Both the position numbers and the translations under genes were made by a program. This document shows, piece by piece, positions 17,976-27,510 of a DNA stretch of 64,000 bases (its first letter is position 1; every line of letters begins with the position of its first letter). Below the pieces are notes generated by a model that saw nothing but the letters and a program-made list of their open reading frames with translations, did no database searches and had not been told where the DNA came from. Source of the stretch: JAUILH01 sp965230535 (GTDB lineage Bacteria; Bacteroidota; Bacteroidia; Flavobacteriales_D; JAUILH01); assembly GCA_965230535.1 (NCBI GenBank), contig OZ246009.1, positions 310,001-374,000 on the forward strand, read 5' to 3'.

Positions 17976-19316
17976 ATGAGACTTCATTTTGTTGGAAAAG
18001 GTAGGGTATTGATCACAATGATGCTAACGCTACTTTTCTTTGTTTCCGGGATGTCTGATGCTGCTGGGCAAGGTCAAGAATTGTTCGAGACCAATTGTAA
18101 GTCATGTCACCATCCAGATAAAAAAGTCATCGGTCCCAAGCTGAGAGGAATTAAAGCTAAGTGGGAAGAAGAAGCCGGAGATCCTACTTTAATTTATACA
18201 TGGATCAGAAATTGGGAAGATGCTGTTGCGATTAGTCCTTATGCAGCTACTGTTGCTGCAAAAGAAGGGTCTAACATGAAGGCTTTCCCGTCTTTAACGG
18301 ATGCTGATATTGATGCCATCCTTGATTACGCTGATAACTATGTTGAGCCAACCGGAGACGGTGGAGGAGATTCTGCTGGTTCTGGTGAAGCTGGAGAAGA
18401 AGAAAGCGGTATGTCTTACTGGTGGTTTGTTTTAGGTGGTGTTCTATTGGTAGTGATTTTTGCTGCTGCTGGTGTTCGTCGTCAGCTAAGACAAGTTCAG
18501 AAAGTTCAAACCGGAGAAGATGATGGTGAGAAAGAAACTTACGGAGACATCCTTAAAGGATGGGCTAAAGAGAATCAGGGCTTGACTGCTGCAATTGGTG
18601 TGGTAGCGTTGTTCTCTCTGTTAGTTGTGTCTTATGGATGGTTGAAAGGAATTGGTGTTTATACTGATTACAATCCTTCTCAACCAGTGTCTGCATTCTC
18701 GCATAATATTCACGCTGAGATTAACGGAATTGATTGTCAGTACTGTCACAATTCAGCATCAGATTCTAAGCATGCAGGTATTCCAACAATGAATGTTTGT
18801 ATGAACTGTCACAGATCTATTGAAGGTGCATCTGAGGAAGGGAAGAAAAGTGTTGAGTACTTGAGAGAGATGGCTGGGTTTGATGGTGTGGCTTATACAG
18901 GAGAGTCTCAGGCTATCGCTTGGAACAGAGTATATGTCTTGCCTGACCATGTTTACTTTAACCACTCTCAGCACGTTAATGTTGGTGGTTTAGAGTGTCA
19001 GAACTGTCATGGTCCTGTCGAGAAAATGACAACAGCACGTATCGCTAAAGCTAGCGAGTTGAAGCCTGTTGGAGATATTCCGGAAAATCAATTAACTCGT
19101 CCAACTTTAACAATGGGTTGGTGTATCGAGTGTCACAACAATACTGCGGTTACTGTGGGAGCCGATTTGGATCAAGATCCAAGCAAAATTTCTTATTACG
19201 AAGAAATTCACAGAAGATTGAAAAAACGATCCGACATTTATAAGAAGTACTTAGATGATGAAAAAGTCACAGTACGTGAACTAGGTGGTTGGGAATGTTC
19301 TAAATGTCATTATTAA
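17976..19316 (+). CDS. actA: Alternative complex III subunit ActA, multiheme cytochrome c
   Basis: Periplasmic electron-transfer subunit of the quinol-oxidising alternative complex III. From the ATG at 17976 (a TTG at 17958 opens the frame) it has 446 residues: a signal/anchor segment, an N-terminal single-heme cytochrome c domain with CKSCH (C41), two hydrophobic segments (SYWWFVLGGVLLVVIF and AAIGVVALFSLLVVSYG), and a C-terminal pentaheme domain with CQYCH, CMNCH, CQNCH, CIECH and CSKCH. That makes six heme-binding motifs, versus the five of the pentaheme core. First gene of the eight-gene act-cox operon. Confidence 0.93.
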   Translation: MRLHFVGKGRVLITMMLTLLFFVSGMSDAAGQGQELFETNCKSCHHPDKKVIGPKLRGIKAKWEEEAGDPTLIYTWIRNWEDAVAISPYAATVAAKEGSNMKAFPSLTDADIDAILDYADNYVEPTGDGGGDSAGSGEAGEEESGMSYWWFVLGGVLLVVIFAAAGVRRQLRQVQKVQTGEDDGEKETYGDILKGWAKENQGLTAAIGVVALFSLLVVSYGWLKGIGVYTDYNPSQPVSAFSHNIHAEINGIDCQYCHNSASDSKHAGIPTMNVCMNCHRSIEGASEEGKKSVEYLREMAGFDGVAYTGESQAIAWNRVYVLPDHVYFNHSQHVNVGGLECQNCHGPVEKMTTARIAKASELKPVGDIPENQLTRPTLTMGWCIECHNNTAVTVGADLDQDPSKISYYEEIHRRLKKRSDIYKKYLDDEKVTVRELGGWECSKCHY

Positions 19317-19337
19317 AAAGCAAATTTAGTTTTGTCT

Positions 19338-22300
19338 ATGAGTTCAAACACTAAATATTGGAAAGGAATCGAGGAGCTTCACGAAACTCCGGAATTCGTT
19401 GAGAATAGAGATAAAGAGTTTACTTCAGAAATTCCTGTTGAAGACTTCTTAAGCGATTCTAAGTTAGACAAGACATCTCACTCTAGGAGAGATTTCTTGA
19501 AGTTTTTAGGATTTAGCGTAGCTGCTGCTACTCTTGCCGCATGTGAAACGCCAGTTACCAAATCGGTACCTTACGTTAACAAGCCGGAAGATGTAGTGCC
19601 AGGTGTAGCCAATTGGTATGCTTCTGCATTCTATGATGGAAATACGTTCGCAAATGTTCTTGTTAAAACACGTGAGGGTAGACCGATCTTTGTGAAAGGA
19701 AACAGAGACCATGGTATTACCAAAGGTGGTGTTAACCCAAGAATTGTAGCTTCTGTACTTCCGTTATACGACAGTGCCAGAATTAAGTCTGCAATGATTG
19801 GAGGAAAAGAAGCTTCTTGGAGTGACGCAGATGGTAACATCACAAGCGCGCTTGAAGGAATTGCAAAGAAAGGCGGAAACATTACAATTGTTTCTAACTC
19901 TACTATTTCTTCAGTTGCATGGAAAGCAATTGGTGATTTTAAATCAAGATACGGAGCGCAAACAATGGCTGCTCCTGAACCAGCTCCAGTAGAGCCGGTA
20001 GAAAATAATATTGAAGGTGCTGATAGTGTAGCAATGGCTGCTGTAGCTATTGATACTATGATGACGGACACCACAGCAACTGTTGTGGATGAGCCGGTTG
20101 TTGAGGCTGCACCTGAAGCAAATACGATTGAATCTGTTGGAAACGCCACTGTCAATCACGTCATGTATGATGCAGTATCTTACAGCGCGATTCGTAAGGC
20201 GAACCTTGAGTGTTTCGGGCCAGCAAACGATAATATGGAAAAGCCAGTGGGCGCCATTCCAGATTACGATTTCTCTAAAGCAAAAACCATTGTTAGTATC
20301 GGAGCTGATTTCTTAGCTAACTGGTTAATGTCTAATGAATATGCAGGTCAATACGGATCAAGAAGAGATCCGGAAAAAGTGAAATTTGAAGATGGTTGGA
20401 TGTCTCAACATTTCCAGTTTGAAGCCAATATGTCTTCTTCAGGATCTTCTGCAGATTTTAGAACACCAGTTAAACCATCTGAGTACGGAGCAATTGCAGC
20501 CGGGATCTTAGCTGGTCTTGGTGGAGATGGTGGAGGATTAGATTACTCTGCTTATCAGGAAAATATTGACAAAGCTGTTGAGGCCCTGAAGGCTTCAGGA
20601 AGCGAATCTTTAGTAGTTGCTGGTTCAAATGATGTGGGACTTCAGATCATTGTGAATGCCATCAATGAAAAGTTAGGTGCATACGGAACTACAATTAACC
20701 TTAACAACCCTGTAACCGGTTTTGCTGGAGATGATGAGGCAATGGACAAATTAGTGTCTGACGTAATTGCCGGAGGTGTTGATGCTGTGTTGTTTGTGGA
20801 TTGTAACCCGGTTTACAACCACCCTAAAGGAGAAGAGCTTGGTGCAGCATTAGAAAAAATTGAGTTAACCGTGTCTTTCGCTGGCTATGAGGATGAAACT
20901 GCTACAAGATGCCAGTACATCTGTCCGGCACCTCATTTCATGGAATCATGGGATAGCTTAAATCCAAAGAAAAACCATTACGCAATCGTTCAACCAGCGA
21001 TTCGTCCATTGTATGAAACAAGACCTTGGGCTGAATCTTTTGCTGTATGGGCAGGCGCAACCAAGCATGTTGGTAAAGACAGTACCTACATGTACGATAT
21101 CATAAAAGATCAATGGATCATGTATGGTTATCCTGGTGCAGCTGCTAACTTCAACGGTGAAGAAGATTACTGGAACTGGATGGTTCACAATGGTGGTGGA
21201 ACAATGCCTGCAGAAACAGGTTCTGCACCTTCGATGAAAGGTGGTGCTTTGGCCAAAGGTTTAGAAATGGCTAAAACCAAGCAGGGAACTACCGGAGATT
21301 ACGAAATCTCTTTCTACCAGAAAAATTCAATGGGTCTTGGTCAACAAGCCAACAACCCGTGGTTGCAAGAAATGCCTGATCCAATCACTACGGCAACTTG
21401 GGACAATTATGCTACTATGTCGCATGCCGACATGGAGAAAAACGGATACAATATTTATATCGGTCAAAAATCACCAGCGACACTTGTTGAAGTGAAAGTA
21501 GGTGAGAAGTCTATTAAATTACCAGTACTGGCTCAACCAGGTCAGGCACCAGGAACCATCGGTATTGCTGTTGGTTATGGTAGGGGTGAATACTTAGAAA
21601 GTGATGCCGCTAAATTAAAGATCGGTAAAGCTGCTTATGCAACGACCGAATATGGAGATTACGAAAGAGTAGATGACAAAATCAGACCAATTGGAGCGAA
21701 TGCTTTCAAATTGATGTCTTTGGCTGGTTCTGTTATGTCAATGGATGTCGCTTCAAGCGTTTCTGATGCAGGTGAAGAATATGCCATGGCAGTCACTCAG
21801 TCTCACCACACTGTGATGGGACGTCACTCTATTGTTAAAGAAACATCTTTAGACTTCTACGTTAACGGGTGGAAGGAAACAGATTACGAGTATACTAAGA
21901 CAAGAGAAGGGTTTAACCCAATGCACACTCTGGTAACACATGATGATGTGGGAGGTAAAAGAGATGAGCATGGTAAACTAATGTTCGATGAAGATGGCAA
22001 CCCGGTTCCTGATGGGAAGCATGCTGGTGCCAATGACAGAGAACATGTAAGTGCCTTCGATTTATGGGGCGAACACCCTGTAGAGTTGGTAGGTCACAGA
22101 TGGGGTATGACCATCGATATGAATACCTGCTTTGGATGTGGTAGCTGTATCATCGCTTGTCAGGCAGAAAACAACGTGCCTGTTGTTGGTAAAGATGAAG
22201 TAAGACGTGTGAGAATCATGCACTGGATGAGATTGGATAGATACTATTCTTCTGATCAGGAAGACTTCATCGGATCAAGAAAAGATGAGTGGTCTTATAA

Positions 22301-23027
22301 GGCTATGGAAAAACCTGAGCACAATCCTAAGGTGACTTTCCAGCCAATGATTTGTCAGCACTGTAATCACGCACCATGTGAAACAGTTTGTCCGGTAGTT
22401 GCAACGACACACAGTAACGAGGGACTTAACCAAATGACTTATAACAGATGTATTGGTACAAGATATTGTGCAAACAACTGTCCTTATAAAGTAAGAAGAT
22501 TTAACTGGTTCAACTATCCTTCATACAAGAAGTTTACAGCAATTAACCCTGCTCAGGACGATATAGGAAGAATGGTATTGAATCCGGATGTTGTTGTTAG
22601 AACAAGAGGGGTTATGGAGAAATGTTCTCTTTGTGTTCAACAAATTCAAGATGGTAAGCTAAAGGCTAAGAAAGAAGACAGACCTGTAGTAGATGGAGAC
22701 ATTGAAACAGCATGTCAGGGAGCTTGTCCTGCAAATGCAATCATCTTTGGTGACTTGAACGACATGAAGGAGGACACAACTCATACTGATAAAGAAGGTA
22801 TGGTGGTGAATAAGAAAGGATCTGCGGTTTACAACTCTGCCAGGTCTGACAGATCTTATCAAGTGCTTGAGGAAGTAGGTACTAAGCCAAACATCTTCTA
22901 CAAATTGAAAGTTAGAAATGCAGACGATCCTTATACTAACAATAAGGATATGTATAACGCCGAGAGTGGAGAATGGATTTACCATGCTTCAAACGACGAG
23001 CATAAAGGTGAGGAAGAGCACCACTAA
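19338..23027 (+). CDS. actB: Alternative complex III subunit ActB (molybdopterin-oxidoreductase-like plus FeS domain)
   Basis: Fused B1-B2 subunit, 1229 residues from the ATG at 19338 (a TTG lies 6 nt upstream). A Tat-type signal SRRDFLKFLGF ends in a lipobox-like AAC. B1 resembles molybdopterin oxidoreductases but the family is known to lack the cofactor. B2 (from about residue 920) has four Cys clusters for iron-sulfur centres: CFGCGSCIIAC, CQHCNHAPCETVCP, CIGTRYCANNCP and KCSLC...CQGACPANAI. Residues about 211-268 form an Ala/Pro/Glu/Val-rich low-complexity insertion within B1 that I would not expect in the family (see findings). Confidence 0.93.
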   Translation: MSSNTKYWKGIEELHETPEFVENRDKEFTSEIPVEDFLSDSKLDKTSHSRRDFLKFLGFSVAAATLAACETPVTKSVPYVNKPEDVVPGVANWYASAFYDGNTFANVLVKTREGRPIFVKGNRDHGITKGGVNPRIVASVLPLYDSARIKSAMIGGKEASWSDADGNITSALEGIAKKGGNITIVSNSTISSVAWKAIGDFKSRYGAQTMAAPEPAPVEPVENNIEGADSVAMAAVAIDTMMTDTTATVVDEPVVEAAPEANTIESVGNATVNHVMYDAVSYSAIRKANLECFGPANDNMEKPVGAIPDYDFSKAKTIVSIGADFLANWLMSNEYAGQYGSRRDPEKVKFEDGWMSQHFQFEANMSSSGSSADFRTPVKPSEYGAIAAGILAGLGGDGGGLDYSAYQENIDKAVEALKASGSESLVVAGSNDVGLQIIVNAINEKLGAYGTTINLNNPVTGFAGDDEAMDKLVSDVIAGGVDAVLFVDCNPVYNHPKGEELGAALEKIELTVSFAGYEDETATRCQYICPAPHFMESWDSLNPKKNHYAIVQPAIRPLYETRPWAESFAVWAGATKHVGKDSTYMYDIIKDQWIMYGYPGAAANFNGEEDYWNWMVHNGGGTMPAETGSAPSMKGGALAKGLEMAKTKQGTTGDYEISFYQKNSMGLGQQANNPWLQEMPDPITTATWDNYATMSHADMEKNGYNIYIGQKSPATLVEVKVGEKSIKLPVLAQPGQAPGTIGIAVGYGRGEYLESDAAKLKIGKAAYATTEYGDYERVDDKIRPIGANAFKLMSLAGSVMSMDVASSVSDAGEEYAMAVTQSHHTVMGRHSIVKETSLDFYVNGWKETDYEYTKTREGFNPMHTLVTHDDVGGKRDEHGKLMFDEDGNPVPDGKHAGANDREHVSAFDLWGEHPVELVGHRWGMTIDMNTCFGCGSCIIACQAENNVPVVGKDEVRRVRIMHWMRLDRYYSSDQEDFIGSRKDEWSYKAMEKPEHNPKVTFQPMICQHCNHAPCETVCPVVATTHSNEGLNQMTYNRCIGTRYCANNCPYKVRRFNWFNYPSYKKFTAINPAQDDIGRMVLNPDVVVRTRGVMEKCSLCVQQIQDGKLKAKKEDRPVVDGDIETACQGACPANAIIFGDLNDMKEDTTHTDKEGMVVNKKGSAVYNSARSDRSYQVLEEVGTKPNIFYKLKVRNADDPYTNNKDMYNAESGEWIYHASNDEHKGEEEHH

Positions 23028-23061
23028 GAATTGATTAACTGAACTAGAAAAAGAACAGATA

Positions 23062-24918
23062 ATGCATAAGGAAGCGGAGATTAGAGAACCCTTGATATTA
23101 GGTGACAAGTCGTACCACGACATTACCGAGGACGTATGTCGCCCTATCGAGAGTAAAGCGCCAAAACCTTGGTACATCATGATTACCATCGCTGGTATTG
23201 TTGGACTTTGGGGAATAGGCTGTATCCTTTATTTGCTAGGTACCGGTATCGGTGTATGGGGTTTGAACAACTCCGTTGATTGGGCCTGGGATATCACCAA
23301 CTTTGTATGGTGGGTAGGTATTGGTCATGCCGGAACATTGATTTCAGCGGTACTATTACTTTTCCGTCAGAAGTGGAGAATGGCGATTAACAGATCTGCA
23401 GAGGCCATGACAATCTTTGCGGTATTTATGGCAGCCATCTTCCCTGGTATTCACATGGGACGTATTTGGGTAGCTTATTGGGTACTTCCAATGCCTAACC
23501 AATTTGGATCGTTATGGGTTAACTTCAACTCACCACTTCTTTGGGATGTATTTGCGATCTCTACATATCTGTCTGTATCATTAGTATTCTGGTACATTGG
23601 ATTGATTCCGGATTTCGCAACAATTAGAGATAGAGTGAAGGCACCAATGGCTAAGAAGTTCTACAGCATCTTGAGTTTTGGATGGTCAGGTAGAGCTAAG
23701 CACTGGAACAGATTTGAAATCGTTTCTTTGGTATTAGCTGGTTTGGCAACACCACTTGTATTCTCGGTTCACTCGATTGTATCTTTCGATTTCGCCACCT
23801 CCGTTATTCCGGGATGGCATACCACGATTTTCCCACCATATTTCGTATCTGGTGCGGTATTCTCCGGGTTTGCAATGGTACAAACGCTTCTTCTTATCAT
23901 GAGAAAGGCGCTGAAGCTTGAAAACTATATCCATACCAAGCACATTGAATACATGAACATTGTAATCATTGTAACTGGTTCGATTGTAGGTGTGGCGTAT
24001 ATCACTGAGCTTTTCATCTCATGGTATTCAGGTGTTGAGTACGAATCTTATGCATTCATCAACAGAGCAACAGGAGATCTATCATGGTCTTACTGGATCA
24101 TGATGACATGTAACGTAATCTCACCACAGTTATACTGGTTTAAGAAATTAAGAACAAGTCTGTCATTCACATTCTTCATGTCGATTGTAATCAACATTGG
24201 TATGTGGTTCGAAAGATTTGTGATCATCGTAACTTCACTACACAGAGGTCACTTACCAGCAACATGGACTATGTTCTACCCAACCTGGGTGGATATAGGA
24301 ATCTTCCTTGGAACATTAGGAATCTTCTTTACATTATTCCTGTTGTTTGCAAGATACTTCCCTGTACTGGCACTGAATGAAGTGAAAACAATTTTGAAAT
24401 CGTCTGGTCAGAACTACAAAGAAAGCTTTGGTCACGGAGCAGGATTCTGGGAAGCGAACAGTCACCACCATGATGACCATGGTCATGACGATCACCACGA
24501 TACGCATGCAGCGGTGGCAGAGCCTCCGGTGATAGAAGAAAAGAAAGAGGATGTAAGCATTGTTGATGCAGCTAAAGAAGCTGTTGAGAGTGCAAGCGCA
24601 GAATCTGAAGAAACTGAAAAGAAATCACTTTCAGATGAAGAGATTGCTTCTTTCAAGGCTAAATTGATGGAAAGAATCGGTGCAAGAACTGATGAGAACC
24701 AGAAAGATGACTTGAAGAAGATCAGTGGAGTAGGACCTGTATTGGAAGGGAAACTTAACGATATTGGAATCTACACATTTGAGCAGGTAAGCAAGATGAC
24801 AAAAGAAGAGTACGATCTTTTGGATTCTTTAACAGGATCTTTCCCTGGAAGAGCAGAGAGAGACGACTGGGCTGCTCAGGCTAAAAAATTAATGAACGAT
24901 AACTCAGGTAACGAATAG
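23062..24918 (+). CDS. actC: Alternative complex III subunit ActC (NrfD-like) with C-terminal His-rich and HhH extension
   Basis: Integral membrane quinol-binding subunit of the NrfD/PsrC family. Residues 1 to about 455 are the usual membrane domain with about ten helices, with the N-terminal REPLILGDKSYHDITEDV and the helix-4 region AIFPGIHMGRIWVAYW. Unusually it continues to 618 residues: a His/Asp cluster from residue 468 (HHHDDHGHDDHHDTH), an acidic coiled linker, and a helix-hairpin-helix-like domain (about 552-612; ISGVGPVLEGKLNDIGI, then TFEQVSKMT). The extension is probably cytoplasmic but its side was not proven. actD follows after 4 bp. Confidence 0.93.
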   Translation: MHKEAEIREPLILGDKSYHDITEDVCRPIESKAPKPWYIMITIAGIVGLWGIGCILYLLGTGIGVWGLNNSVDWAWDITNFVWWVGIGHAGTLISAVLLLFRQKWRMAINRSAEAMTIFAVFMAAIFPGIHMGRIWVAYWVLPMPNQFGSLWVNFNSPLLWDVFAISTYLSVSLVFWYIGLIPDFATIRDRVKAPMAKKFYSILSFGWSGRAKHWNRFEIVSLVLAGLATPLVFSVHSIVSFDFATSVIPGWHTTIFPPYFVSGAVFSGFAMVQTLLLIMRKALKLENYIHTKHIEYMNIVIIVTGSIVGVAYITELFISWYSGVEYESYAFINRATGDLSWSYWIMMTCNVISPQLYWFKKLRTSLSFTFFMSIVINIGMWFERFVIIVTSLHRGHLPATWTMFYPTWVDIGIFLGTLGIFFTLFLLFARYFPVLALNEVKTILKSSGQNYKESFGHGAGFWEANSHHHDDHGHDDHHDTHAAVAEPPVIEEKKEDVSIVDAAKEAVESASAESEETEKKSLSDEEIASFKAKLMERIGARTDENQKDDLKKISGVGPVLEGKLNDIGIYTFEQVSKMTKEEYDLLDSLTGSFPGRAERDDWAAQAKKLMNDNSGNE

Positions 24919-24922
24919 AGAT

Positions 24923-25459
24923 ATGTCAGACAAGGTTATTCACGCAATGTATGATGACGACACCATTTTGTTGAATGGAGCAAAAAAGCTTGTTGGCAAG
25001 GGTGTTAAAGTATCAGAAGTGTTTTCTCCGTTTCCAATTCACGGAATCGATCCGGTAATTGGCGTAAAACACACCAGATTAGGAATCTGTGCCTTCCTTT
25101 ACGGAATCACAGGAACTATGTTGGCACTTCTTGGAATGAAGTACTTCATGATCATCGACTGGCCAATGAATATTGGTGGTAAACCAAGTTTCTCTTTGAT
25201 GGAGAACTTACCATCTTTCATTCCAATTACGTTCGAGTTTACTGTATTATGTGCAGCCCACGGTATGGCCATCACATATATGCTTAGAAATAAAACTTTA
25301 CCTGGTATGGTTGCAGACAACCCAGATCCAAGAACAACGGATGATAAATTCGTGATGGAGTTGAAGTTGTCTGAGAATAGCAAGTGGACTGCAGAAGAAT
25401 TGCAGAGCATGCTTAAAGAAACAGGTATTATTGAAATCAGTGAAAAGGAGATCAAATAA
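24923..25459 (+). CDS. actD: Alternative complex III subunit ActD (DUF3341)
   Basis: A 178-residue membrane subunit of alternative complex III. It has the DUF3341 plan: an N-terminal soluble region (MYDDDTILLNGAKKLVGKGVKVSEVFSPFPIHGID), two membrane helices (about residues 55-80 and 100-125, with ITGTMLALLGMKYFMII and FVLCAAHGMAITYML-like segments), and a C-terminal soluble tail (DDKFVMELKL, then TAEELQSMLKETG). It sits between actC (4 bp) and actE (1 bp), the canonical gene order. Confidence 0.92.
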   Translation: MSDKVIHAMYDDDTILLNGAKKLVGKGVKVSEVFSPFPIHGIDPVIGVKHTRLGICAFLYGITGTMLALLGMKYFMIIDWPMNIGGKPSFSLMENLPSFIPITFEFTVLCAAHGMAITYMLRNKTLPGMVADNPDPRTTDDKFVMELKLSENSKWTAEELQSMLKETGIIEISEKEIK

Positions 25460-25460
25460 T

Positions 25461-26240
25461 ATGAAAAGAGTATTCAAGCAAATCGGAGTAGTATCAGCGG
25501 TAGCCTTGATTGCCAGCTCGTGTACTAAAGACCCGGACAGTCCAGGTGTTGAGTATATGCCTGATATGTATAGATCTCCTGCCATAGAAGCTTATGTTGA
25601 CTATGGTGAGTTCAGAAATGAAGAGCATCCTGAGCTAAAGGAGAAATTGACAGCATTGACACCTCCGGGAGGAACAATTCCTTTCCACTCTAATATGGAA
25701 GAGGCGAGAAACAACATGCCGGTACCTTTCAAGGCGCCACCAAAGGCAGATGAAACGCACGGTCTTTACGGATGGGAAATGTATGCTGACAATGCTGAGT
25801 TTGATAAGGCAATGGAAGAAGTAATCAAGCCTTATAAAAACCCAGTACCTTATTCAGAGGAAGCAATGAAAAGAGGTAAAGAGCTTTACATTAGAATGTG
25901 CTCTCAGTGCCACGGTGAAAAAGGTGATGGAAACGGAATCCTTGTTCAGAATAAGAAAATCTCTGGGGTTGCAAACTTTACTGCAGCACCGGTTAGTCAG
26001 GATACAGACGGACAGTTATTCTACTATATGACTTATGGTAAAGGTATCATGGGAGCTCATGGGATGATCATCTCAAGAGAAGATAGATGGAATATCGTAC
26101 ATCAGTTGAGAAAGTTTGGAGACAGTAATTATCCAAATGCAGCTGAAGAGGAAGAAGAAGTGATGGATGTTGAAATGGATGCAGAAGTATCAGATACTTT
26201 GGCTCATGAAGAAACTCCGGAACCAGAAGAAGTACACTAA
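25461..26240 (+). CDS. actE: Alternative complex III subunit ActE, monoheme cytochrome c lipoprotein
   Basis: Monoheme c-type cytochrome subunit, 259 residues from the ATG at 25461; the longer TTG frame from 25431 overlaps actD and lacks a start-proximal signal. The signal peptide ends in the lipobox IASSC, so it is lipid-anchored on the periplasmic side. The single heme motif is CSQCH at C147 with a downstream methionine-containing segment (YMTYGKGIMGAHG). The N-terminal region has the ActE-typical YMPDMYRSPA and HSNMEEARNNMPVPF. The C-terminal 30 residues are very acidic (AAEEEEEVMDVEMDAEVSD). Confidence 0.93.
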   Translation: MKRVFKQIGVVSAVALIASSCTKDPDSPGVEYMPDMYRSPAIEAYVDYGEFRNEEHPELKEKLTALTPPGGTIPFHSNMEEARNNMPVPFKAPPKADETHGLYGWEMYADNAEFDKAMEEVIKPYKNPVPYSEEAMKRGKELYIRMCSQCHGEKGDGNGILVQNKKISGVANFTAAPVSQDTDGQLFYYMTYGKGIMGAHGMIISREDRWNIVHQLRKFGDSNYPNAAEEEEEVMDVEMDAEVSDTLAHEETPEPEEVH

Positions 26241-26268
26241 TAAAGAATTGAGTTAATACAGAATAGCA

Positions 26269-27474
26269 ATGAACAACTTTGTATTTACAAATAAGGCGAA
26301 AAGGTTCACATTTATGTTGATGGGGATTGGCTTGCTGTTTATCATCATCGAGTTGATAATGGGAGGCGCAAGTGATGAGCATTTTGGAACCCGTTTATGG
26401 TCTAACCTTTTGATCAATGGTTTCTTTTTCTTCGCAATAGCATTGGCATCACTTTTCTATCTGGCTTTGCACTATGCAACAGAGTCTGGTTGGGGGGTTG
26501 TCCTTAAAAGATTAATGGAAGCCATCATGTCTGCTCTGCCATTTGGAATAGGCGTGATCGCGATCGTATTGTTAGCAGGAACTTTACACCAACACCACAT
26601 GTATCACTGGATGGATGGTGATGTAATGGATCCTAATAGCCACCACTTTGATGCTTTGATTGCTGGAAAAGAGCCATACTTAAACCAAGGATTTTTCTGG
26701 GCAAGAACCATCGTTTATTTCGCTACTTTCTTATTATTCATGAGAGGATTTAGAAAGAGATCTTTATTGGAAGATGAAGTAGGTGGAACTGAAATTCACT
26801 TTAAAAACTTTAAGAGATCAGCATTGTTCTTAGTATTCTTTGCATACTTCTCTTCTACCATGTCTTGGGATTGGATTATGTCAATCGATACACACTGGTT
26901 CTCTACACTTTTCGGATGGTATGTATTCTCCGGAATGTGGGTGAGCGGAATGGTATTCCTGATCTTGTTGGCCGTTTGGTTGAAGAGTAAAGGTTACTTG
27001 GAGAATGTAAATGAAAGCCACATCCATGATGTTGGTAAGTGGATCTTCGCATTGAGCTTCTTATGGAGTTACCTGTGGTTCTCTCAGTTCATGTTGATTT
27101 GGTACTCAAACATTCCGGAAGAGGTAACTTACTTCTTACCTAGATTGGGTCACTATAAAGTAATTTACTTTGGTATGTTCATCATCAATTTTGCCTTCCC
27201 AATGGTACTATTGATGTCAAGAGATGCAAAAAGAAGTGCTCCATTCCTGATCTTTGTAGGTATGTTGATCTTCATCGGCCACTGGCTGGATGTATACATG
27301 TTGATCACACCAGGAACTATGTTTACTCACGGTAAATTATGGTTATTTGAAATTGGAATGTTTATGAGTTTCTTGGGGATTTTTATCTTCTGGGTACTCA
27401 ATGCACTAACTAAGAGACCGCTGATGCCTAAACATCACCCATACTTGGAGGAAAGTTTACATCACGAAATATAA
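26269..27474 (+). CDS. actF: Alternative complex III subunit ActF
   Basis: A polytopic membrane subunit, 401 residues with about ten predicted helices, related in sequence to quinol:cytochrome c oxidoreductase ActF proteins. Recognisable segments are YFSSTMSWDWIMSIDTHWFSTLFGWYVF (in part), FLWSYLWFSQFMLIWYSNIPEE and the C-terminal FEIGMFMSFLGIFIFW. It completes actABCDEF; coxB begins 36 bp downstream, consistent with the supercomplex of alternative complex III and an aa3-type oxidase described in this phylum. Confidence 0.93.
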   Translation: MNNFVFTNKAKRFTFMLMGIGLLFIIIELIMGGASDEHFGTRLWSNLLINGFFFFAIALASLFYLALHYATESGWGVVLKRLMEAIMSALPFGIGVIAIVLLAGTLHQHHMYHWMDGDVMDPNSHHFDALIAGKEPYLNQGFFWARTIVYFATFLLFMRGFRKRSLLEDEVGGTEIHFKNFKRSALFLVFFAYFSSTMSWDWIMSIDTHWFSTLFGWYVFSGMWVSGMVFLILLAVWLKSKGYLENVNESHIHDVGKWIFALSFLWSYLWFSQFMLIWYSNIPEEVTYFLPRLGHYKVIYFGMFIINFAFPMVLLMSRDAKRSAPFLIFVGMLIFIGHWLDVYMLITPGTMFTHGKLWLFEIGMFMSFLGIFIFWVLNALTKRPLMPKHHPYLEESLHHEI

Positions 27475-27510
27475 TTGACTTAAGAATAAAGTATTTAAAG
27501 AATAGGTATA

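Noticed and set aside
19631..20155. A 174-residue minus-strand open frame opposite ActB
   Set aside because: It is antisense to the Ala/Pro/Glu/Val-rich segment; its Ser/Thr/Ala/Ile-rich composition is the mirror of that low complexity. No promoter or start context.
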